Shown: positions 7,791 to 14,257 of the stretch, piece by piece
Position numbering within the stretch: position 1 is the first letter of the stretch
Layout: each line of letters opens with the position of its first letter
Program-made: the position numbers and the translations under genes
Origin: Segatella copri
GTDB lineage: Bacteria > Bacteroidota > Bacteroidia > Bacteroidales > Bacteroidaceae
Length of the DNA stretch: 64,000 bases
Assembly (NCBI RefSeq): GCF_002224675.1
Contig: NZ_NMPZ01000001.1
Span: 372,001-436,000, forward strand
Direction of reading: 5' to 3'
Notes under the pieces: model-generated
What the model saw: the letters and a program-made list of their open reading frames with translations, nothing else
Told to the model about the DNA's origin: nothing
The model's database searches: none

Positions 7791-9335
7791 TTATGTGTTG
7801 CTATTATTAATTTTCATATTCTGTCTATACCAGGCAAAGAACCAGACCAGCGCTACCACCAGAATGATGACACTACCCGTATAAGCCACCGGCTCGCTCA
7901 ATGCCAGAGCCATCGGCGAGAGGAGCAGGAAGGTAGAACATACCACCGTCATCAGCAAGGCTGGCACCAGGGTGATGATGAACGGCTTCTTGCGCTGTAC
8001 CAGATATACGGTCAAAGTCCAGAGTGTGAAGACCGCCAGCGTCTGGTTAGCCCATCCGAAGTATTGCCAGATAACATTGAATCCATCAGGGTTCTCCATC
8101 TGCCATACCAGGATGCCCATCGTAACGGCAAACAGAGGTATGCAGATATAGAGACGGCGACGCATCGCACGCTGTTCCAGTCCGATAGCCTCAGCTATGA
8201 TGAGTCGGGCACTGCGCAGAGCCGTATCGCCACTGGTGATAGGCGCAGCCACTACTCCCAGCAGGGCAAGCACTCCACCAGCCACACCCAACCAGCTGGA
8301 GCAGACAATCTTCACCACGGTAGGAGCATCAAAGTTCTGAATGAGCGACTTTCCGCCATCCACCTGAGCGATGAACTGCTGAGCCACCTCTGGACTCACG
8401 CATTCACGCCATCCTCCATAATAGAAGAAGTACATGGAAACCGTAGCCCATATCAGCGCTACCACTCCCTCGGTAATCATCGCACCATAGAATATAGGTC
8501 TGCCCAGCTTCTCACTCTTCATGCAGCGAGCCATCAACGGGCTCTGGGTAGCATGGAAGCCACTGATGGCTCCACAGGCGATGGTAATGAAGAGGCATGG
8601 GAAGATAGGACTCTTCTGGACGAACGGTTCCGTACCCAGCCACGCCGGATTTTCGTTGAGATTGCAGGAAGCCAGATTGCTCCACAGCTCAGGCAAGGTT
8701 GGCCACTTGATGAACAGTCCTATCATCAGCGCACCTGCCATAAAAAGCAGCGAGAAGGCAAAGAGAGGATATATCTTTCCGATAATCTTATCGATAGGCA
8801 GAAGCGTAGCGATGATGTAGTAGATGAAGATGATGATAATCCAGAACATCTTACCTCCCACAAAAGAGCCCGAATTGCAGATGCCATCCAGAATAATGGC
8901 AGGACTATATACAAACACGGCACCCACCATCATCAGCAGCAGTACTGAGAACACGAGCATCACCTTCTTGGTGTTGCCGCCCAGATACTTGCCCACCAGC
9001 TCCGGCAGTCCGGCACCATCATGGCGGATACTGAGCATACCACTCATATAATCGTGCATGGCACCGGCAAAGATGCAGCCAAACACAATCCACAGATAAG
9101 CCACCGGTCCATACCAGGCACCCATGATGGCTCCAAAAATCGGTCCAGTACCAGCAATATTCAGGAACTGAATCATAAAGATTTTCCAACTAGGCAGCAC
9201 CATAAAGTCAACTCCGTCGGCTTTTGCCACTGCTGGCGTAGGACGGTCGTCAGGACCGAAAACATGCGCCACAAATTTTCCATAAAGGAGGTAGCCCAAT
9301 ACCAAGGCTGCCAAACTAATGATGAAACTGACCAT
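7791..9335 (-). CDS. cstA: CstA/BtsT-type pyruvate or peptide transporter
   Basis: 514 residues with many transmembrane helices and the CstA family signatures GTGPIFGAIMGAWYGP, GAMHDYMSGM and the HATQSP stretch. In enteric bacteria CstA and BtsT import pyruvate, and CstA also affects peptide use on starvation. The Bacteroidota version is shorter than the roughly 700-residue E. coli protein. It heads the leftward operon that includes recR. A TACTTTTG -7 box (9409-9416) lies 74 bases upstream, facing away from the glycosidase promoter. Confidence 0.93.
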   Translation of the reverse strand: MVSFIISLAALVLGYLLYGKFVAHVFGPDDRPTPAVAKADGVDFMVLPSWKIFMIQFLNIAGTGPIFGAIMGAWYGPVAYLWIVFGCIFAGAMHDYMSGMLSIRHDGAGLPELVGKYLGGNTKKVMLVFSVLLLMMVGAVFVYSPAIILDGICNSGSFVGGKMFWIIIIFIYYIIATLLPIDKIIGKIYPLFAFSLLFMAGALMIGLFIKWPTLPELWSNLASCNLNENPAWLGTEPFVQKSPIFPCLFITIACGAISGFHATQSPLMARCMKSEKLGRPIFYGAMITEGVVALIWATVSMYFFYYGGWRECVSPEVAQQFIAQVDGGKSLIQNFDAPTVVKIVCSSWLGVAGGVLALLGVVAAPITSGDTALRSARLIIAEAIGLEQRAMRRRLYICIPLFAVTMGILVWQMENPDGFNVIWQYFGWANQTLAVFTLWTLTVYLVQRKKPFIITLVPALLMTVVCSTFLLLSPMALALSEPVAYTGSVIILVVALVWFFAWYRQNMKINNSNT

Positions 9336-9408
9336 TTTCTTTTATTGTTTTTTTTGAATTCTCTCTTCTTTTTGAGCCAAATCGCACTTTTTCATACGAA
9401 TTGCACCG

Positions 9409-9416
9409 CAAAAGTA
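9409..9416 (-). promoter_or_regulatory. -7 box of the cstA operon promoter
   Basis: TACTTTTG on the minus strand. Its -33 region overlaps that of the divergent promoter at 9426-9456, so the two units share a compact control region. Confidence 0.55.
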
Positions 9417-9425
9417 ACATTTTTA

Positions 9426-9456
9426 TTTGAAATACGAAAAATTATCCGTATCTTTG
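9426..9456 (+). promoter_or_regulatory. Promoter of the GHL10 glycosidase gene
   Basis: TTTG (9426-9429), a 19-base spacer, then TATCTTTG (9449-9456). The start codon is 18 bases further on. Confidence 0.75.
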
Positions 9457-9474
9457 TTGCCAAATTGAAAGAAT

Positions 9475-11223
9475 ATGAAGAAATTATATACATTTTTAAT
9501 GTTTTTAGGCAGTATTTTACCTGCACAGGCTCGCAATATACCTGAAAAGAAGCAGATACTGCCGGGTTCCAGCATCATATACAACAGTCTGGCGCCCAAG
9601 CACGAGGTAAGAGCCGTATGGCTCACCACCATCGGCGGAATCGACTGGCCTCACTCCTACTCCCAGTCGCCCTACTCGGCCAAGAAGCAGCAGCAGGAAC
9701 TCTGTCAGATTCTCGACCGCCTGCAGCAGGCTAAGATCAACACCGTACTCATCCAGACCCGCATCCGTGGCACCATGATCTATCCTTCCGATTACGAACC
9801 TTGGGATGGATGCCTCTCGGGATTCCCGGGAAAGACGCCGGGCTACGATGCCCTGCAGTTTGCCATCGACGAATGCCACAAGCGCGGCATGGAGCTCCAC
9901 GTCTGGGTGGTTACTATCCCTGTAGGTAAATGGGAAGCGCTGGGATGCAAGAGCCTCCGGAAGAAATTCCCGGGACTCATCAGAAAGATAGGTGCCGATG
10001 GATATATGAATCCGGAAGACAGCCGCACCGGCGATTACCTTGCCGGAATCTGCCGCGAGATTACCCACCGATATAATGTGGATGGCATCCACCTCGACTA
10101 TATCCGATACCCGGAAACCTGGAAAATCAAGGTGAGCCGCGACCAGGGAAGAAACTACATCACCCGCATCGTGGAGAAGATCCACAACGCTGTGAAGTCG
10201 GAAAAGCCTTGGGTCAAGATGAGCTGCTCGCCAGTGGGCAAATACGATGACCTGAGCCGTTACTGGAGTCACGGATGGAATGCCAACACCAAGGTTTGCC
10301 AGGATGCACAGGGATGGCTGCGCGACGGACTGATGGACGAACTCTTCCCGATGATGTACTTCCGTGGCGAGAACTTCTATCCTTTCGCCATCGACTGGCA
10401 GGAGCAGAGCCACGGCAAGATTGTGGTGCCTGGACTCGGCATCTACTTCCTCGACCCGAAAGAGGGAAAATGGAAGATTGATGACGTGACACCCGAAATG
10501 TACCTCACCCGCAGCATGGGAATGGGATACTGCTTCTTCCGTAACAAGTTCCTGCTGGATAACAAGCAGGGCATCCTCGATTTCACTGAGAGATTCAACG
10601 AATACCCATCGCTCGTACCTCCGATGACCTGGGCAAGCAACCGACAGCCGCAGCAGCCACAGGCACTCAGCGTAAGAAACGAAAAAGGAAATGTTCAGAT
10701 TTCATGGAATAATCCGTCAGAATATACCGATGGTACTGCGATTCCTACTCCCTATATATATAATAATGTATATGCGAGCAGAAAATATCCCGTGGATGTT
10801 ACAGATGCCAGAAACCTCATTGCGGCTCGACATCTGGGCAACGAGCTGCTCTTGAAGTCGGAAGATGACGACCAGCCACTCTATTTTGCCGTTACTTCAA
10901 TGGACGGATATGGCATAGAAAGTGGCGCTACCCAGGAAAACAGTCGAGATTTCAGCAAAAAGTTGACCGCCTGGGGTGCCGCCAGGATGTTGCGCTGTGA
11001 TGCTAAAAACGTACATTTGCCGGAAATCGCCAAAAAGTTGGATACAAACGTCTTTCTGGTCGAAACCCTGCAAGGTACGGCTGTGGAGCACCTTGTGAGC
11101 GAACACAATCTGATAGATATCAGTAGGTTAAGCAGTGGAACCTATCGCCTTTGCAGCATCAATCAGCGGGGTGTGAAGCATACGTTGGGAACCTTCTACA
11201 AGAAAAAAATTGCAGAAAATTGA
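9475..11223 (+). CDS. Secreted glycoside hydrolase-like protein, GHL10 (DUF187) family
   Basis: 582 residues. A signal peptide ends ILPAQA (about residue 19). The domain starts at KHEVRAVWLTTIGGIDWP (about 43-60), the standard opening of the family-10-like TIM barrel, and continues through VLIQTRIRGTMIYPSDYEPW, GMELHVWV, and DGIHLDYIRYP (about residues 203-213), whose D and Y/R residues line the active site. The C-terminal 180 residues look like beta-sandwich appendages. Related E. coli YngK-type proteins are linked to cell-wall glycans; the substrate here is unknown. It is transcribed alone; the next promoter starts 18 bases past its stop. Confidence 0.88.
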   Translation: MKKLYTFLMFLGSILPAQARNIPEKKQILPGSSIIYNSLAPKHEVRAVWLTTIGGIDWPHSYSQSPYSAKKQQQELCQILDRLQQAKINTVLIQTRIRGTMIYPSDYEPWDGCLSGFPGKTPGYDALQFAIDECHKRGMELHVWVVTIPVGKWEALGCKSLRKKFPGLIRKIGADGYMNPEDSRTGDYLAGICREITHRYNVDGIHLDYIRYPETWKIKVSRDQGRNYITRIVEKIHNAVKSEKPWVKMSCSPVGKYDDLSRYWSHGWNANTKVCQDAQGWLRDGLMDELFPMMYFRGENFYPFAIDWQEQSHGKIVVPGLGIYFLDPKEGKWKIDDVTPEMYLTRSMGMGYCFFRNKFLLDNKQGILDFTERFNEYPSLVPPMTWASNRQPQQPQALSVRNEKGNVQISWNNPSEYTDGTAIPTPYIYNNVYASRKYPVDVTDARNLIAARHLGNELLLKSEDDDQPLYFAVTSMDGYGIESGATQENSRDFSKKLTAWGAARMLRCDAKNVHLPEIAKKLDTNVFLVETLQGTAVEHLVSEHNLIDISRLSSGTYRLCSINQRGVKHTLGTFYKKKIAEN

Positions 11224-11241
11224 AAAAAAACTGCAGAAAAA

Positions 11242-11273
11242 TTTGGTGGAATCAAATATTTGTAGTACCTTTG
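11242..11273 (+). promoter_or_regulatory. Promoter of the tRNA-Lys/Arg array
   Basis: TTTG (11242-11245), 20 bases, TACCTTTG (11266-11273). The surrounding 35-40 bases nearly repeat the tRNA-Asp promoter at 4424-4455. Confidence 0.85.
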
Positions 11274-11308
11274 CACTCGCAATTCAGAAATGAGGCTATC
11301 AAGAAGAT

Positions 11309-11381
11309 GCACCCTTAGCTCAGTTGGTAGAGCAACTGACTCTTAATCAGTGGGTCTAGGGTTCGAATCCCTAAGGGTGTA
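11309..11381 (+). tRNA. tRNA-Lys (CTT), copy 1
   Basis: 73 nt. Acceptor GCACCCT pairs with AGGGTGT (one G-U pair at the end). The anticodon loop CTCTTAA gives CTT. The T loop is TTCGAAT. CCA is not encoded. Confidence 0.97.
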
Positions 11382-11405
11382 CAACTTGAAAAAGCTAAAG
11401 AAAAT

Positions 11406-11479
11406 GGTTCCGTAGCTCAACTGAATAGAGCACTTGACTACGGATCAAGAGGTTCAAGGTTTGAATCCTTGCGGAATCA
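11406..11479 (+). tRNA. tRNA-Arg (ACG), copy 1
   Basis: 74 nt. Acceptor GGTTCCG pairs with CGGAATC. The anticodon loop CTACGGA gives ACG, whose first A is normally deaminated to inosine. CCA is not encoded. Confidence 0.97.
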
Positions 11480-11519
11480 CTTTCAATGCAATCAGCCCTA
11501 CTCTGGAATCAATAAGAAT

Positions 11520-11593
11520 GGTTCCGTAGCTCAACTGAATAGAGCACTTGACTACGGATCAAGAGGTTCAAGGTTTGAATCCTTGCGGAATCA
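11520..11593 (+). tRNA. tRNA-Arg (ACG), copy 2
   Basis: 74 nt, identical to the first tRNA-Arg. The preceding spacer differs from the others. Confidence 0.97.
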
Positions 11594-11626
11594 CTTCTGT
11601 TGAGTTTGCAAGCAATACAGATTGTT

Positions 11627-11699
11627 GCACCCTTAGCTCAGTTGGTAGAGCAACTGACTCTTAATCAGTGGGTCTAGGGTTCGAATCCCTAAGGGTGTA
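11627..11699 (+). tRNA. tRNA-Lys (CTT), copy 2
   Basis: 73 nt, identical to the first tRNA-Lys, anticodon CTT. Confidence 0.97.
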
Positions 11700-11721
11700 C
11701 AATAAGAGTAATCTAGAAAAT

Positions 11722-11795
11722 GGTTCCGTAGCTCAACTGAATAGAGCACTTGACTACGGATCAAGAGGTTCAAGGTTTGAATCCTTGCGGAATCA
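11722..11795 (+). tRNA. tRNA-Arg (ACG), copy 3
   Basis: 74 nt, identical to the other two tRNA-Arg genes. Confidence 0.97.
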
Positions 11796-11838
11796 CTTTT
11801 CCAAGATAAAAAGATTATCATTCAGGTAATTAAGTAAT

Positions 11839-11911
11839 GCACCCTTAGCTCAGTTGGTAGAGCAACTGACTCTTAATCAGTGGGTCTAGGGTTCGAATCC
11901 CTAAGGGTGTA
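11839..11911 (+). tRNA. tRNA-Lys (CTT), copy 3 (last of the array)
   Basis: 73 nt, identical to the other two tRNA-Lys genes. Its 3' end borders the accessory islet that starts after the terminator at 11916-11948. Confidence 0.97.
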
Positions 11912-11915
11912 CTAG

Positions 11916-11948
11916 AAAGCGTTTCCATTTGTTTGGAAACGCTTTTTT
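11916..11948 (+). terminator. Terminator of the tRNA-Lys/Arg array
   Basis: AAAGCGTTTCC pairs with GGAAACGCTTT around an 8-base loop and runs into TTTT. It follows the last tRNA by 4 bases. Confidence 0.9.
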
Positions 11949-12146
11949 CGTTTATACAGGATTGAAACCCAGTACTTTACAGAGATTTCAAAAAGTCAGC
12001 TAACACACTCACTAACACACTGCCCCAAAACTTTTCTTTTGTACTAACGTAGTTAGTATCTTTCTTTTATAGTATATATATTTATTATTATATATAATTA
12101 TAATATACTAACGTGCGTGCGCGAGAGAAGTCTTTGGGCGTTTGTT
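11949..12146. other. AT-rich non-coding stretch behind the last tRNA-Lys
   Basis: No gene seen. It holds a doubled CTAACACACT (near 12001-12020), a palindrome ACTAACGTAGTTAGT (12043-12057) and about 50 bases of alternating T and A. The place (3' side of a tRNA gene, next to phage-like regulators) fits the edge of an old integrated element, but no repeat of the tRNA end was found to mark an att site. Confidence 0.4.
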
Positions 12147-12632
12147 CTAATGCAAAATTGTGATGCTGAAGATTGCTCCATACTCATCATACCGAGGAAT
12201 GGTAATGATGGCTTTAGCTCTTACTCCATCTTTAACCTTCTGAATTGTGATTAAAGAAGTCCACTGTGAAGGAATGTTCTCATCAAGTTCTTGGCATACT
12301 AGGCGGTATACTTCAACAGCACCTCGGTCAGCAAAAACTTTTCCTTCCTCATAACTGCAAGAATTTATCTTGAAGGAAAGCTCATCTTCGGTACCTGCAT
12401 CAATTGTCAGTTTACCTTCCTTCACAGAAATAGAGTGCTCAACTTGCATTGGATCGCAATCTGCGGCATCCTTGTTGACAACGAAGTTACCTGCTCCAAA
12501 AATCCAATGAATTTGCTCAGTTTGCGTTTCAAAACGCATAGAAAATGTACCAACAGAGATTTCTTGCGGTTCTAAAGCCATACAAGCCGAACAAACCAAT
12601 AATTCTACTATAAAAGAAACAAATCTTCTCAT
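12147..12632 (-). CDS. Hypothetical exported protein of the accessory islet
   Basis: 161 residues. The N-terminus MRRFVSFIVELLVCSACMA looks like a signal peptide, with cysteines that could make it a lipoprotein but no clean lipobox. The rest is beta-rich with many acidic residues and no motif I know. It is last in a leftward three-gene run behind two repressor-like genes (10-base gap to the upstream gene), so it may be cargo of the same former element. Confidence 0.55.
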   Translation of the reverse strand: MRRFVSFIVELLVCSACMALEPQEISVGTFSMRFETQTEQIHWIFGAGNFVVNKDAADCDPMQVEHSISVKEGKLTIDAGTEDELSFKINSCSYEEGKVFADRGAVEVYRLVCQELDENIPSQWTSLITIQKVKDGVRAKAIITIPRYDEYGAIFSITILH

Positions 12633-12642
12633 AAGCGAAATT

Positions 12643-12918
12643 TTAAGGGTTATTTTGAATTTTAAACATCATACCTACACCTGTCAACAGCCATTCGGCA
12701 TTAACGTTATAATCTTCAACTAGCCAAGCAAGCCATTCTGATTTGATAGCTCTGCCATCTGGACACTTCTTAAACGTAGAGAAATTCCAATAGTTGATAC
12801 CATGAGATTCGGTAAAAGTGCGTATTCCTCTAGCTTTATGCTGGTTGATAGCAACATCAAGAGCAAGGAAGAAACGCTTTGTTATCGCCATGCCTGTTGG
12901 CGTTGTCGTAAGTTTCAT
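12643..12918 (-). CDS. Small phage-repressor-like DNA-binding protein
   Basis: 91 residues, helical, with a lysine/arginine-rich first half and the closing motif NAEWLLTGVGMMF. The same NxxWLLTGxGxM motif ends the DNA-binding domain of the upstream gene (NIDWLLTGEGNML) and is characteristic of the helix-turn-helix repressors of Bacteroidota phages and integrative elements. It lies 28 bases downstream of that gene on the same strand. It lacks the coiled-coil tail of its partner. Whether it acts as a Cro-like partner is inference. Confidence 0.6.
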   Translation of the reverse strand: MKLTTTPTGMAITKRFFLALDVAINQHKARGIRTFTESHGINYWNFSTFKKCPDGRAIKSEWLAWLVEDYNVNAEWLLTGVGMMFKIQNNP

Positions 12919-12946
12919 ACGCTATAGATTTTTCCGTGTACGTTAA

Positions 12947-13378
12947 TTATATAGAAATCGCTTTTTTATCTGCAGGAGTAATAGTCTCCCCATTAGCTAG
13001 CTTCTCGAAACATCTTGCAAGGTGTTCGTATGCCTGGCGTAGCTCCCTTATCTCCACATCTTTCTGTGCGTTAATTTCGATGAGACGATTTATAACAGAA
13101 AGCGAATCTATTTGCTCATTTGGCTTTTCTGCTCTAATTGATGTCGCAGGAATATCATCATTAAGCATATTCCCTTCTCCAGTCAACAACCAGTCGATAT
13201 TGTACATAGGCTTGGACGTATGGATAAGATTAGCCATTCTCGCACTCACCTTCAAAACCTTACCATTAAGGATATCATAAACCGCTTGCGGTCTACTGAG
13301 TCCCATATCCTTAGCAAGCTGCGAACCAGTTATATTTTCTTGCATAAGGATAGCATTAATAACCTCTTTTGCTGTCAT
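12947..13378 (-). CDS. Phage-type HTH repressor with coiled-coil tail
   Basis: 143 residues from MTAKEVINAILMQENITG; an upstream in-frame ATG would add 34 residues with no family likeness. The helix-turn-helix is TGSQLAKDMGLSRPQAVYDILNGK (about residues 16-39), followed by NIDWLLTGEGNML (about 60-72). The C-terminal part (about 85-130) is a leucine/glutamate-rich coiled coil that could dimerise. No LexA-like peptidase domain is present, so SOS self-cleavage is unlikely. A 7-bp-arm palindrome at 13417-13436, between this gene and the divergent small ORF, is a likely operator. Confidence 0.75.
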   Translation of the reverse strand: MTAKEVINAILMQENITGSQLAKDMGLSRPQAVYDILNGKVLKVSARMANLIHTSKPMYNIDWLLTGEGNMLNDDIPATSIRAEKPNEQIDSLSVINRLIEINAQKDVEIRELRQAYEHLARCFEKLANGETITPADKKAISI

Positions 13379-13416
13379 ACGTATAATAAAAGATAAAATA
13401 CAGAGATTTCTTAATG

Positions 13417-13436
13417 ATTTGTACCGATTTACAAAT
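13417..13436. promoter_or_regulatory. Palindromic operator candidate
   Basis: ATTTGTA-CCGATT-TACAAAT, a perfect 7-bp inverted repeat. It sits just upstream of the -7 box TATCTTTG (13445-13452, plus strand) and within the upstream region of the repressor gene. A second shorter copy, ATTTG-TATGG-CAAAT (13495-13509), covers the start codon of the divergent small ORF. The layout fits a two-site autoregulated switch. Confidence 0.5.
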
Positions 13437-13444
13437 ATTATTCT

Positions 13445-13452
13445 TATCTTTG
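13445..13452 (+). promoter_or_regulatory. -7 box for the divergent small ORF
   Basis: TATCTTTG. The best upstream TTTG (13418-13421) is 23 bases away, longer than the usual 19-21, and lies inside the operator palindrome, so bound repressor would block it. Confidence 0.5.
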
Positions 13453-13500
13453 CACCGTGAATATTTAAATAACAATGCAAAATTACAAAAAATTATTTGT

Positions 13501-13680
13501 ATGGCAAATAAAAGTGAAGAAAAAAAGCAAAAAATGACCCTTTTGGATTATTACGAGAACCTTCCAAAGTCCTCGTACCCAAAGAAGGATTTCATTCAGC
13601 GCATCATGTCAGAATGCAATGTGTCATTTACTACAGCCCGCAATACCCCCATCCATATATTCCACCAGACATTACCATAA
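13501..13680 (+). CDS. Short protein, probably a truncated DNA-binding regulator
   Basis: 59 residues from ATG 13501. The core TLLDYYENLPKSSYPKKDFI and the following SECNVSFTTARN resemble the start of Bacteroidota helix-turn-helix proteins in which the recognition helix (VSFTTARN) is normally followed by 20-40 more residues. Here it ends after 11 unrelated-looking residues, just behind a run of five C. Truncation by a frameshift is plausible but not shown. It is divergent from the HTH repressor and overlaps the second operator-like palindrome. Confidence 0.45.
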   Translation: MANKSEEKKQKMTLLDYYENLPKSSYPKKDFIQRIMSECNVSFTTARNTPIHIFHQTLP

Positions 13681-13713
13681 ATTGCCATTCATCTTCTTCA
13701 CGATATTTTTACT

Positions 13714-13801
13714 GCACAACAGCTGGGTTCCATCCGCACAACAGCTGATGGGCATCTGCACAACACCTGATATGCGAGCGCACAACAGCTGTTGTGCGGT
13801 T
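13714..13801. repeat. Four 22-bp-phased GCACAACAGCTG repeats
   Basis: GCACAAC begins at 13714, 13736, 13758 and 13780, exactly 22 bases apart; three copies read GCACAACAGCTG and one GCACAACACCTG. The last unit is completed to the perfect 16-bp palindrome CACAACAGCTGTTGTG (13781-13796). Twenty-two bases is two helical turns, so the sites lie on one face of the DNA. Confidence 0.8.
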
Positions 13802-13840
13802 GGAGATATTAACCTTTCCAAAAACAGACATTATATCTTC

Positions 13841-13942
13841 CGACAACTTCTATTATTACTTTAGACAACTTATGTTATTCCTTTCAACTGCTCATCATAG
13901 TACTTACAACGACTTATCATAGGTACATACAATAACTGCTGA
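13841..13942. repeat. Second, degenerate 22/23-bp repeat block
   Basis: Units beginning near 13843 and 13865 share ACAACTT-TATT-CTTT at a 22-base period. They are followed by looser units of 22-23 bases (CTCATCATAGTACTTACAAC, then GACTTATCATAGGTACATAC). The rest of 13681-14001 holds no gene. Confidence 0.55.
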
Positions 13943-14001
13943 TACTTGCTATAAAACAAATGGTTGAATGATTGTGTGAAAGAAATGGCATTATTTCAGA
14001 C

Positions 14002-14035
14002 AAAAAAAATAGGATCTGTTTCACAACAGATCCTA
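14002..14035 (-). terminator. Terminator of the small transcription unit
   Basis: Read leftwards, TAGGATCTGT pairs with ACAGATCCTA and is followed by eight T. It is strong and one-directional. Confidence 0.88.
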
Positions 14036-14057
14036 CCACATACTTACTAAAACTAAA

Positions 14058-14114
14058 TTAACCACTAAAAAAACTAATATCTTTATCCCCTATCACTTTA
14101 GGGAGATTTTCCAT
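14058..14114 (-). CDS. 18-residue small ORF
   Basis: ATG at 14114, stop TAA at 14058-14060; the peptide is MENLPKVIGDKDISFFSG. It resembles the leader part of double-glycine exported peptides, stopping at the place where the leader would be cut. The ORF starts about 33 nt into the predicted transcript. The likeness is impressionistic and translation is not proven. Confidence 0.35.
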   Translation of the reverse strand: MENLPKVIGDKDISFFSG

Positions 14115-14153
14115 TATCTATGTATTTACTTAAATCCTTCTTTTTTATATCTG

Positions 14154-14185
14154 CAAAGATAGAACTTTTCTGCGAAACGACCAAA
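14154..14185 (-). promoter_or_regulatory. Promoter of the small transcription unit
   Basis: On the minus strand, TTTG (14182-14185), exactly 20 bases, TATCTTTG (14154-14161). It is one of the best promoter matches in the window and lies 72 bases past the stop of the FadL-like gene. Confidence 0.8.
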
Positions 14186-14257
14186 TTTTCTAGCCTTTTT
14201 TTACTAAAAAAAACGAAGAAAGCTCTGTTTTTTGCATTCTTTAAACCTTCGGCCTAT

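Larger units (their letters stand above)
14002..14147 (-). ncRNA. Independent ~145-nt transcript, sRNA or tiny mRNA
   Basis: It lies between a full-consensus promoter (14154-14185) and a strong terminator (14002-14035) and contains no gene longer than 18 codons. A second hairpin, CCCTA-AAGTGA-TAGGG, lies in the middle. It could be a regulatory RNA, the mRNA of the 18-residue peptide, or both. It does not resemble 6S, tmRNA, SRP or RNase P RNA in any feature I can see. Confidence 0.55.

Noticed and set aside
13619..13864. 81-codon open frame across the 22-bp repeats
   Set aside because: It starts inside the 59-residue gene, has no promoter or ribosome site, and its text just follows the DNA repeats.
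13714..13942. 22-bp repeats as CRISPR
   Set aside because: Unit plus spacer is only 22 bases, far too short for repeat-spacer pairs, and no cas genes are nearby.
14002..14147. 6S RNA
   Set aside because: Length is near but the long, bulged double-stranded rod typical of 6S is not visible.
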